A stretch of 28,605 bases of DNA from Phoronis australis (lineage: Eukaryota > Phoronida > Phoronidae), in contig NMRA01000005.1 in NCBI GenBank assembly GCA_002633005.1, positions 257,849 through 286,453 on the forward strand. The letters are read 5' to 3'. Below the pieces are notes generated by a model that saw only the letters and a list, made by a program, of their open reading frames with translations, made no database searches and was not told the DNA's origin. Shown one piece after another: positions 1-8,144 of the stretch. The translations under genes were made by a program, and so were the position numbers. Position 1 is the first letter of the stretch, and each line of letters opens with the position of its first letter.

Positions 1-817
1 TGTGAGCACATTTATCTCTTAATGAGTAACAACTGCGAGGCTGAAATTTGGTGAACACTGTTGAATCGTGCAGAATAGTAAGTAAAGATATGTCTAACTA
101 AATTTCACCGTAATTTGTTGGCGAAAACAATTTACACAAAGTTTTAAACTCGTAACTTATCCCGCTGTCCTCCAATATGGCCGACACGATCCAAACAAAG
201 TGACCCAAATTTCGCCACAAAACTTGCAATAACTTTACACTGCTTGCCCCGATTTTGATACTTTTTCGATTTTTACTGAGTAGAATGTACTACCTTTCCG
301 ATGATAGTAAAGTAATTTTTCAAGACGAGGAAAAAAATAAAACGGAAAAAACTGGTTCGACCCATATTGGTTCCTAGGTTCGACCCGCCTACGTGAGGAA
401 CTAAACACCAATGCTATTTTAACATACTAAGTACGCGTAACATTTCAAAAAAAATCAACGACCACTAACTACAAACTATAAATACACTACATATGCAAAC
501 GAATCACGATATATTACTAATAAAACAAAATAATGAAGACTTTTCGAGCAAGCCATAGCACCACATTCAGTAACAAGGAAAAAATGGCGGCGTTCAGGAC
601 AAGTTCCTGAACTGATGAGCCGGAAATGTGGGTACGGAAATAACCGATGACAACCGGTAATCATACGCTCAGAGAGAAGGGTCAACTACTGTTAAAAAAT
701 CGCTTTTGGCAAGAAAGGCGAAAAGAATAAAAAGAAAGGGTGTTGTAAATAAGAATTTATGTAGCAAGTATTTTCGGATACTGGTAAAACATGGGCAGTT
801 TGCAACAAGGACTTTAA
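1..817 (+). repeat. 0.8 kb dispersed direct repeat, copy 1
   Basis: This stretch matches 13709-14506 almost colinearly, with small indels and scattered substitutions; by eye about 85-90 percent identity. The shared block runs from TGTGAGCACATTT to AAGGACTTTAA. Copy 1 starts at the window edge, so it may extend further left. It contains a YY1-like AAAATGGCGGC (581-591), a perfect inverted repeat (592-612) and an ETS-like GCCGGAAAT. A weakly conserved antisense frame of about 69 codons (476-685) exists in both copies but has no recognisable domain and I treat it as a shadow. The motifs suggest a duplicated promoter or 5' region, perhaps of the THAP exon that follows at 889, but this is inference. 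Confidence 0.85.
592..612. repeat. Perfect 8-bp inverted repeat inside the 0.8 kb repeat, copy 1
   Basis: GTTCAGGA (592-599) and TCCTGAAC (605-612) are perfect reverse complements around the 5-nt spacer CAAGT. The identical palindrome is conserved at 14282-14302, immediately downstream of the YY1-like motif in both copies. It could be a dimeric binding site or a cruciform. Confidence 0.8.
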
Positions 818-888
818 TTCATTATTCACTGGCGACACCTGGCTAAATTTTCTGGTGCAATTTCCGGTAAGTACGTCGTCAGCTAATC

Positions 889-1083
889 ATGGTCGGCTAC
901 TATGTGGCCGGTTGTTCGGCCACACACGCGAAATGCAAAGGAATTAGCTTCCATACCATCCGAAGACCCCATAATTGGCTGTGGGAAGAAAACCTTACTT
1001 CTTGTGTCAACGTGAATGGCAGTCTTTTCAGCAATAAGACTTTATACAGTTGTTCAAGGCACTTCGAAGATGAATGTTTTTAA
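889..1083 (+). pseudogene. THAP-type zinc finger exon, probably broken
   Basis: The 64-residue frame has the layout of a THAP domain, a C2CH zinc-binding DNA-binding fold: GCS at 8-10, a GISFH segment at 18-22, Pro27, Trp30/Trp32, and the closing C55-x2-H58-F59 with a following DECF. In the family the finger begins Cys-x(2-4)-Cys. Here the expected first cysteine position, about residue 5, is tyrosine (TAT, one transition from TGT), so a zinc ligand seems lost. A TAA follows DECF directly with no strong splice donor, so downstream effector sequence is absent. Upstream, CCG|GTAAGT near 867 looks like a donor. THAP domains occur in host regulators and in P-element-like transposases; I cannot tell which this was. 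Confidence 0.65.
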
Positions 1084-1373
1084 GAGACTCTACTACATGT
1101 ACTTAACTGTCTTAATCCTGTGTCAGACGATTGTCTGTGTGGGTTTGTTTAAAAGGTAGCTATGCTTTGAAGTTGTGCGTAGATGGAGAGTGAATAATCA
1201 AATCCAGTAATTAATTTATTATATGATAACCCCTAATCAGACAAATGAAACCTTTTGTTAATTAAGTAATCAACTACAAAGAGAAACTACGCTAGCGCCC
1301 TCTTTAAAGATTACTTTAATCAAACAACCAAACGATCAAACGTCTTATCTGCTATCCAAGCTAGGACTCTCCA

Positions 1374-1562
1374 CTTGTTGGATGTCTGTCCTGTTGGTGA
1401 ATCTTCGAACTACACACACTGTATAGCGACAGTGTACTTGCTGGTCACCCTCTTTGGTGATTCAACACTTGCAGGCAATTTCTTCTACCCGCGAATCTTC
1501 TTGCTGGTCACAGTCTCTGGCTGATGACGCAACACTTCAAGTAGTATCTCACTACCCACAAT
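1374..1562 (+). repeat. Three diverged 63-bp tandem units
   Basis: Units begin at 1374, 1437 and 1500 with CTTGTTGG, CTTGCTGG and CTTGCTGG, giving an exact 63-bp period. Units 2 and 3 share CTTGCTGGTCAC and a later CAACACTT. Unit 1 is much more diverged. No open reading frame runs through them. Confidence 0.45.
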
Positions 1563-3303
1563 GCAAGTGACAAGCTCTTAGTTAACTTCCGGTTCGTTAA
1601 CCCTTGCCCTTGCCAAGATCCTTTCTAGAATCTTCCACGAGATGGCTCTGTCGTACAACTGCTTCTGTACACTGTAGCAAGTCTTTATGCTTCCACTACT
1701 ATAGCGCATCTCATTATCTTGTTGATTTCAGCCCATAATATAACATTCTACTTATTTAGTGATTGGCTAATAAAAACCACATGATCATATCCACTCGTAT
1801 TATTGGCTGTTACAATTTGTTCTCAGAATATTCTAGAATCTCTAGAGTACTTTGACCCCAGAACCCAAAGTTGTAAACACCATTTAAAAATAGATTTTGA
1901 CGTTAAAATACATGTCAACAAGTCTGACCCCATGATTTAAAAGTACATATGCACAAATTTTGGGCAACTTAAAATGGATCTATTCTTACTAATTACTTAA
2001 TCAATATTTATTCTGACATCCTGTCTTCACAAATCCATTTTTATTTTCTCCGTTTTGATGATAACTATCTGGTAAACTTTTTGACGAAAATTATCCTCTG
2101 AATTTCTTCCAAAGGTAGTGACTAGTAAACTCTTGTCCTTATGAGGAAGTTCAGCGATAGCCTAGTGAGCGAATTAACCAAATTACTCTTCGCTGGCCCT
2201 GATCAGACTGTTGGTCTCAGCAGAATGCGCACATTTGGCCAGGATTTGGATCAGCGATTTCATCAAATTCACATTCGTGTACAAATAAATAGAACGCTGG
2301 TAAAACCTTTAACATTAATAAAGATTACATTAATACTTCATAAATAACCACCCGGACCAGTCAAAATCTATCTCGCAATTCAAGAGCAGGTTACACACTC
2401 ATTTCATGTCGATTATATGCCGCACAAAATCTCTACTCACTACTGCAGTCTATGAAAATGCAACCAACTTCTTTGAAAACATGGAACAGGAACACCAGAG
2501 GGGTGTAAAGGTTGTTTTTATTCTTCAATGTTAAATTTTTTGTAAGTGGACATGTTTTTTTAAATTTCCGCCTTAAGTCCTAACATTTCTAAACTTAGCC
2601 TTTCAAACGAACGTTTACGACGAAAACAAAATTCTTCAACCAGTTTTGTAAAGTCCTATGCCACCTGTAGGGTACATAATGAGCCAATCCCACTCCTAAT
2701 GTAACAAAAGGGTCACCGTGCATAAAGGGTACTATAAGTATTGCCCTTCTGAAATATTACCGTATGCGCCCTAATAAGCGGCCAGGGTGCTTAGAAAAAT
2801 TCAGAAAGGGGGCGCTGATTATAGCCCAAAAGTGGTTGAAACCCGGTCTCCGAAACAGGTAAAATCGTAAGCTAGAATTCATCAAAGTTACGCTCTGTGA
2901 CGCATCTGTAACTTATGAACAGAGTTTCTACAAAACTGCTGTGCATTGCTTTCAAACTTTGTGGTCAACTTACGAGCATTTTTCAGAAAATACCACTGCC
3001 AAAAATTGCCGTGAATCAGGTTTCAAGCTCCTCAGCTTGGTTTAACTATATATTAATAAACCATAAAAATGGTTCCAAGTGATCAGTGCAATGCCTGCGC
3101 ACGTCTAATAAATGTGTATCATGCAGCTCTTGATTTAAACAAAGGTCTGTTTTTTAATTTTGGTCCGGTATAAATAACGCCACAGACCTGGAAATCCAGC
3201 GAATCACTTCTACCTTACAAATCTGACAATCCCTAGTCTAAGAAAATTTGAGCACCCGGCAAAAGATACAAATATTGAAATTCTGGTGATGATAATCACC
3301 CAC
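1563..3303. other. No gene seen
   Basis: AT-rich sequence without a convincing exon. A 68-codon frame at 2141-2347 has no family signature and no splice context. Near 2766-2815 GCGCCC and GGGCGC form a short inverted pair around a CTAATAAGC segment, possibly the end of a decayed MITE, but the match is too short to call. Confidence 0.5.
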
Positions 3304-3364
3304 TTTATTTTTTATTTTTATAATACGTTTATTTACCCAGAAAGCATATCATTAATGAATAGTA

Positions 3365-3400
3365 GATACGGCTGGGGTTGGGTAGCCCCAACTACGTATC
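3365..3400 (-). other. Stem-loop in the LINE 3' untranslated region
   Basis: GATACG (3365-3370) pairs with CGTATC (3395-3400), and GTTGGG (3377-3382) pairs with CCCAAC (3387-3392), giving a two-part hairpin with a small apical loop. It lies about 60 bases from the A-rich 3' end. Several LINE families use such a 3' hairpin for template recognition by their own reverse transcriptase. Confidence 0.6.
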
Positions 3401-3682
3401 TTTACAACTTACTAGAGTATAATACATCATCTTAATTAAACAAATAAGTATCTGGAAATTACTCCTAATGATTGGGCGAATAATTAGCCGAGAATAATAT
3501 GAAAGGGGGGGAAACGGGAAGGCGAAGGACTTTCATACACTCATTCACACTCACATTCACACGATTTAAGTAACTTAACTTATGTTTACATTTACGTAGG
3601 TGCATATTTATGAAAAGGTCAATTTTCTTATAATACATCAGAGGTGGTTAAAAAAATAACACCATATATTGTTTGAATCATT

Positions 3683-4516
3683 TTAAAGAGATGCCTGCAA
3701 AACCCTCCACTGTTCTGAAGTTTTATCCGAGGCATTAAATACAATGAGGGTCACTGCGTCAAAAAGTATACATCTAAACTTATTAAAACAAGGTTGAGAC
3801 CTATCTCTCGATGATGTATAAATATAATGTTGGGCATGAGTGTATATGGTATTGAAGATGTCACTTAGATTGCCAAAGAAGCAAACTAAGAAGTGGTACA
3901 TAGATGGCTCAGTGTGTAAATTAAAAACTTTACTTATGAAATGATATAAAGAATTCCAGAAACGTTTAACACAGACGCAACTGTAAAACATATACTGAAA
4001 AGTCTGGACTTCGCCACAGTAGGGACATTGGTCTGTTTGTGAAATACCAAATATTTTTAACATTTTGTTTGTATAAATTCTTTTGTAAATGAAAAAGTAT
4101 TTAAACATTGACAAATGAGGGTTTATGGGTAGATTAAAAGGGAGACTATATATTTCTTTAATTTTGGCGTCTGTGTAGTAGTTGAGTAAAAACGCATAAT
4201 TATCTGCTTTTACAGAAAACTTGTGAATAAATGTGTTTTTGATCCATGGAGTGGAACTATTGAAGAATAAAAATCTAATGTTATTACAACTAACAATCCT
4301 TCTATCTGACGGACCCAGAACTTTCTTCAAGGTCGTTGTGGCGGAATAAAATGGTATGATAGACGTATCCTTTAAGTTATAATTTTTCTTAATGCTTTCC
4401 CATTTAAGAAGTTTGTTCTGGCTATCTAAAAAATCTTCACAAAATATGAGGCCTGCATTGTACAGATCTTGGTAAAATAATGATTTCCCGTTAACATTTA
4501 AGTTACAATTGTTTGT
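3683..4516 (-). pseudogene. LINE ORF2 C-terminal fragment with CxxC zinc-binding-like motif
   Basis: The frame is open from 4516 to the stop at 3683, about 277 codons, longer than an ATG-based reading suggests. Its start resembles the NGKSLFYQDLYNAGL block that follows the reverse transcriptase in Tx1/L1 elements. Further on comes a block with CPYCGE, then FYSC and FWNSL. Family members usually have CxxC...ETxxHLFxxC...FW; here the histidine position is tyrosine (YMFYSC), so the knuckle may be degenerate. There are no internal stops or frameshifts in this segment, so the insertion may be fairly young. Identification rests on motif memory, not alignment. Confidence 0.75.
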
Positions 4517-4747
4517 TTATTTACTTCACCTCAATTTGAAATACTTGGTAAAATGAAGCCCATTCGAGTAAGCATCATGTGGGTCCCAATGCCAACCCAA
4601 TATATGATAGAACTCAACAAGCTCAAGTTGCAGTCAAATCAGGATGGGCATAAATAAGGAAATTTACTGTATCAACAGATTGGCCAAATAAGAATAAGAT
4701 ACAGAGTGTTGCTACAGTGCACACGTGCACAATACTTGGTCTATTAT

Positions 4748-5728
4748 CATAGGCGGATTTAGGGGGGCCGCCCTACCCCCCCCCCTTGGCTGCCGCAAAA
4801 AAAAATTAAACAGCAAGAGCGTAGGGAAATGTTGAGTTTATTAATTAACCCCGGTAATTAAAATTATACGGATGAAAAAAGATTTAAATGTGTACAGTTT
4901 TAGTGTTGGGGGGGCTCAAATCCAGTTTCAAGTGTCAAATTCGGAACACGGCGCATTCGTAACGGAACTATGGCTAGTATAGGCTCTCCCGCGATATTCC
5001 AGGTGACCGGCAGTGGCGCTGAGCACTACGACTCGTCTGCTCCACTGTGCAATGAAGAAAATTTACTTCATTTTTTAAAGAAAATGGAACCTGAGTGACG
5101 ATGAAAAAACAGAAGCTGCTGGTAAGATGTGAATTTCAATCGAAGCCTTAGTGAATCACTCAGAAACTCGCAATACTCTCTTTGTCAAACCTTATCTTAA
5201 GATGATTTCCAAAGCAATCCCGTCATTATTGCCAACACGAAAAACGGATTTGGTCTTTTGGGCATTTGAAGACTATTTTAAATACGACAAATTTGTTAAG
5301 AATTGATGGCACAAAATATAAAACGTGTAATAAGCATTACAAAAAGAAGTAGGTTTCGCGCGCAAACGCTGTGGACCATAAACAAGTAGGTCTCTTAGTA
5401 TGAGATTAGTAGTTAAATCGTGGTGGTGTAGTGGTAACGCACGCGCGCTCTATGCGCAAGGTCGTGAGTTCGAGTCTTTGGTACTTGCAGTTTTTCCTTT
5501 TTAACACGTTCTCCTGTTTTTCTTGGATAATACTTCAGGAATCAAGGAAAATGCTTGATTTTTAGAGGTAAATACAGAAAAATTTCCTGGGCGGGAGGGG
5601 GGCAAACCCCCGCCTCCCGACCTCCCCCCATTCGGTGCTATACGCATCTACAATCGTGGTTCAGTTTGCGCAAATGCTAACAGCCGGACAAAATGTTGCC
5701 CCCTTGTGATATCCTAGATCCGCCACTG
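4748..5728 (+). mobile_element. Nonautonomous hAT-like element A with 5-bp target duplication
   Basis: The right end reads TCCTAGATCCGCCACTG (to 5728). The left end is a decayed complement, CATAGGCGGATTTAGG (from 4748). The 5 bases outside both ends are identical: ATTAT at 4743-4747 and 5729-5733. CAG...CTG termini fit hAT-type elements; a 5-bp duplication is shorter than the usual 8 bp but matches described 5-bp hAT lineages. The right half (from about 5050) is shared with elements B (6862-7568) and C (16240-16928) and carries a tRNA-like module. The left half is unique in the window. No transposase frame is present, so it must have moved in trans. Confidence 0.8.
5421..5481 (+). repeat. tRNA-like (SINE-like) module in element A
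   Basis: TGGTGTAGTGGTAACGC resembles the D-arm/box A of a tRNA, and about 35 bases on, GTGAGTTCGAGTCT resembles the T-arm/box B. The anticodon arm between is degenerate, so this is not a functional tRNA gene. The same module recurs at 7255-7310, 16499-16552 (minus) and 16698-16766. Confidence 0.7.
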
Positions 5729-5754
5729 ATTATTTTCCCACCGTAAATGCATGA

Positions 5755-5764
5755 ACCAATCAGA
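5755..5764 (+). promoter_or_regulatory. CCAAT-box-like ACCAATCAGA
   Basis: A consensus CCAAT box lies about 140 bases upstream of the PHD-like frame. It may be a chance match, but CCAAT boxes are common in histone-type promoters and the downstream end of this locus carries histone-type stem-loops. Confidence 0.3.
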
Positions 5765-5900
5765 TCACCAACAGCGCAAAGTTTTCGAAAACAGCTCGAT
5801 TTTTAGGGAGTCCTGTTTTACTGTTCTATTTATTTTCAAAACGTTATTGTGTTACATTTAGTTTATTTTCTGTTCAACTCAATGAAGCCACATAATATGA

Positions 5901-6368
5901 ATGCATTCAACACAAGTAATGCATTGTAAAAACCAAAAGTTATGCTCTATCAACGTTAGACAAAATCAGTACACCCCTTTCTTAAAAAATGGGTTAAAAG
6001 TTAGAAACAAAGGACACAAGTTTCCACCACTTGTAACGTCGATTTTCGACATTGATGTTGGGGAGGAACATCAGTCTGGCGACAGCAACACGGAATCGCA
6101 CGAAGGCGATGATTTTCAAAATTTGGTTCGTTTTCGGAGTATGTCTTTTTTCCCTATGGTTCAGGGCTACTTCTGAATCCAGGAACAAGAACTGAAAAAG
6201 GCAGGGTTCGTGATAACGTTGGAGAACGGTAACATTTATATAAGGTGTTACAACTGTCATCGATATTGTCATCTCCTCTGTTTTCATCCAACCTTCCCAG
6301 ATGAAAACTTGAATGAAGAGGATCTTCAGTACTTGAGTGAGCATGGTATACTGTGTGATTTATGTTGA
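5901..6368 (+). pseudogene. PHD-finger-like reading frame interrupted by one TGA
   Basis: One frame runs 155 codons from ATG 5901 to TGA 6366-6368 with a single internal TGA at codon 92 (6174-6176). After it, cysteines and histidine fall as C116-x2-C119-x4-H124-x2-C127-x24-C152-x2-C155, the spacing of the second half of a PHD zinc finger (C-x2-C, H-x2-C, C-x2-C). The usual first cysteine pair is not visible just upstream. PHD fingers usually read histone H3 tails and also occur in some transposase families. The residues before the TGA are acidic and serine-rich, without a recognised domain. It sits between two copies of the tRNA-bearing hAT-like family and just ahead of two histone-type stem-loops. 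The TGA suggests a pseudogene; a sequencing error, an intron or recoding cannot be excluded. Confidence 0.5.
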
Positions 6369-6378
6369 ATTATTCAAC

Positions 6379-6394
6379 GGTTCTTTTAAGAACC
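6379..6394 (+). terminator. Histone-type mRNA 3' stem-loop, copy 1
   Basis: GGTTCTTTTAAGAACC is a perfect 6-bp stem with a TTTA tetraloop, followed by A. It fits every position of the metazoan replication-dependent histone consensus GGYYYTTYTNARRRCCA and is preceded by the usual CAAC context. It begins 10 bases after the stop codon at 6366-6368. SLBP binding and U7-directed cleavage are known functions of this element; its use here is inference. Confidence 0.65.
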
Positions 6395-6425
6395 ATTTCA
6401 CGCTATACCTACATGTACAACCAAC

Positions 6426-6441
6426 GGTCCTTTTAAGGGCC
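6426..6441 (+). terminator. Histone-type mRNA 3' stem-loop, copy 2
   Basis: GGTCCTTTTAAGGGCC again matches GGYYYTTYTNARRRCC, with a 6-bp stem including one T:G pair and a TTTA loop. It is flanked by CAAC before and ACTCA after, like ACCCA downstream of histone hairpins. A purine-rich CAGAAGAA (about 6455-6462) lies at roughly the distance of a histone downstream element. The start is 47 bases after that of copy 1. Confidence 0.65.
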
Positions 6442-6861
6442 ACTCAACACTTCTCAGAAGAACTGCTCACTTGAGAATGTTGGCTTATAAACATGCTTTC
6501 GTCGTTTTTTCAGTAGGCCTATGTGAACCATAAATCAAAAACTGTCCGAAAACTATGCTGCTATTGGGCAAGCAGACGACATAATCAGTCGGCACCGAAG
6601 TTTGAATTTTGTAATTAATTACCAGTAGCAATGCCAAAAGTACTCACAATAACAAAACTTCTACTATTGAAAGACTTTGAAAAGCGTTTCAATGCCGAAA
6701 TTAATATTTTTTCGTTGTTTTGGACAGTAAAGTAGATGCAAGTACATGTATTTCTCGTCCAAATACACTAACCGGAAACTGCACCAGAAAGATCAGGAGA
6801 GTTCAGCTCATCACGTAAGGATATGCCAGAGTTGCGAATCTGTTGTCTATAATCTATGGCG
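6442..6861. other. No gene; short inverted similarity to the THAP locus
   Basis: No exon seen. On the minus strand around 6773-6796, TTTCTGGTGCAGTTTCCGGT matches 852-872 (TTTCTGGTGCAATTTCCGGT) at all but one position, with matching AGT beyond. This could be a fragment of the same THAP-linked 5' region. Confidence 0.4.
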
Positions 6862-7568
6862 CAATGAAGAAAATTTACTTCATTTTTTAAAGAAAATGGA
6901 ACCTGAGTGACGATGAAAAAACAGAAGCTGCTGGTAAGATGTGAATTTTAATCGAAGTCTTAGTGCATCACTCAGAAACTCATATTCTCTCTTTGTCAAA
7001 CCTTAACTTAAGACGAATTCCAAAGCAACTGATCCCGTCTGTCAGACGGGAGCCCGTCATTTTTGCCAACACGAAAAACGGATTTGATCTTTTGGGCATT
7101 TGAAGACTTTTAAATACAACAAATTTGTTACGAACCGATTGCACAAAATATAAAAGGTGTAATAAGCATTACAATAAGAAGTACGTTTGTTTCTCGCGCA
7201 AACGCTGTGGACCATAAACAAGTAGGTTTCTTAGCATTAGGAGTTACATGTAAGTCGTGGTGGTAAGGACGCGCGCTCAATCCGCCAGGTCGTGAGTTCG
7301 AGTCTTTGGTATTTGCAATTTTTCCTGTTTGACACGTTCTCCGTGTTTTTTTTTTGCCTTTTTTCTTGGATAATACTTCAGGAATCAAGGAAAATGCTTG
7401 ATTTTTAGAGGAAAAAAATGAAAAATTTCCTGGGCGGGGTTTGCCCCCCTCCCCGGCAACCTCCCCCCATTCGGTGCTAGTGATGCGCATCTACAATCGT
7501 GGTTTGCGTAAATGCTTAGAGACAAAATGTTGCCTCACCCTCCTTGTGATATCCTAGATCCGCCACTG
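6862..7568 (+). mobile_element. Element B, left-truncated relative of element A
   Basis: From GCAATGAAGAAAATTTACTTC onward it follows element A (5050-5728) nearly base for base, ending TCCTAGATCCGCCACTG at 7568. The left terminal repeat is absent, so it is truncated or a partial duplication. B carries an extra hairpin absent from A: CCCGTCT (7034-7040) and AGACGGG (7044-7050). It is in the same orientation as A, so the two flank the PHD-like locus as direct repeats. The minus-strand frame across it (7128-7490) is not conserved as protein and is a shadow. Confidence 0.75.
7255..7310 (+). repeat. tRNA-like module in element B
   Basis: Box B-like GTGAGTTCGAGTCT is intact. The box A side is shortened (GTGGTGGTAAGGAC), so the module has decayed more than in A. 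Confidence 0.6.
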
Positions 7569-7768
7569 ATTCTCGTAGATATCCTTCATCGAAGATACGT
7601 GTAGAAGTAGAAAGACCGACCACTCAAGAAAGTAGGCGTAAGCGCTTTTTCGTTTAACTGATAGTTTTAAGTGTAGAATGTATTTTTGACGAGGTGAGCG
7701 GATTTTGCCTACCGCCCGTTTAAAATGCACGGGACGAAATTAACACAGAAAACGATGGGAAGTATTGC

Positions 7769-7795
7769 AGCCCCTAACCGGCCAACCGAGGGGCT
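7769..7795. other. 7-bp hairpin AGCCCCT/AGGGGCT
   Basis: AGCCCCT (7769-7775) pairs perfectly with AGGGGCT (7789-7795) across a 13-base loop. It begins a GC-richer stretch (about 7690-8640) with several overlapping frames but no recognised protein. Confidence 0.35.
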
Positions 7796-7856
7796 CCGTG
7801 TTGCCCTAGACTAAAACTGTGCTAATGAGCGCAGCCATGTTTGCCAAGCACCCGCG

Positions 7857-8144
7857 CCATCTGGCGTGCGTACTATGAATATGCGAACGAGTATTGTTTA
7901 TCTCCGCCCAAGTAATTACAGATATAAGGTAATGACTGAAGAATGATGATCGAGTTAGGGCGATACGAAGTCCTTGATCCACGCAGGTCTGCGGGTGGCT
8001 CCATCTGGCGTGCGTACTATGAATATGCGAACGAGTATTGTTTATCTCCCCCCAAGTCATTACAGATATAAGGTAATGACTGAAGAATGATGATCGAGTT
8101 AGGGCGAGACGAAGTCCTTGATCCACGCAGGTCTGCGGGTGGCT
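7857..8144. repeat. Tandem duplication, two 144-bp units
   Basis: Units 7857-8000 and 8001-8144 abut exactly and differ at only 3 positions by direct reading. The unit length is a multiple of three, so a 180-codon minus-strand frame (8348-7806) stays open through both. That frame encodes a low-complexity, Ser/Pro/Arg-rich protein without a known motif, and its openness can be explained by the duplication, so I do not call a gene. Confidence 0.9.

Larger units (their letters stand above)
3304..4516 (-). mobile_element. 5'-truncated L1/Tx1-like LINE (non-LTR retrotransposon)
   Basis: The minus strand carries the C-terminal part of a LINE ORF2, a 3' untranslated region with a hairpin at 3365-3400, and an A-rich tail (AATAAA-type repeats at 3304-3320). 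Homology begins abruptly near 4510, as expected from incomplete reverse transcription at insertion. Endonuclease and reverse transcriptase domains are missing from the window. I did not find a target-site duplication. Confidence 0.8.

Noticed and set aside
476-685. Antisense frame conserved between both copies of the 0.8 kb repeat (also 14169-14375)
   Set aside because: Conservation is explained by the repeat; replacements and a small indel show no sign of protein-level constraint.
5421-5481. Functional tRNA gene
   Set aside because: Boxes A and B are recognisable but acceptor and anticodon stems do not pair; it recurs only inside transposons.
5994-6344. 116-codon minus-strand frame
   Set aside because: Overlaps the PHD-like frame, whose cysteine spacing makes the plus strand the better reading.
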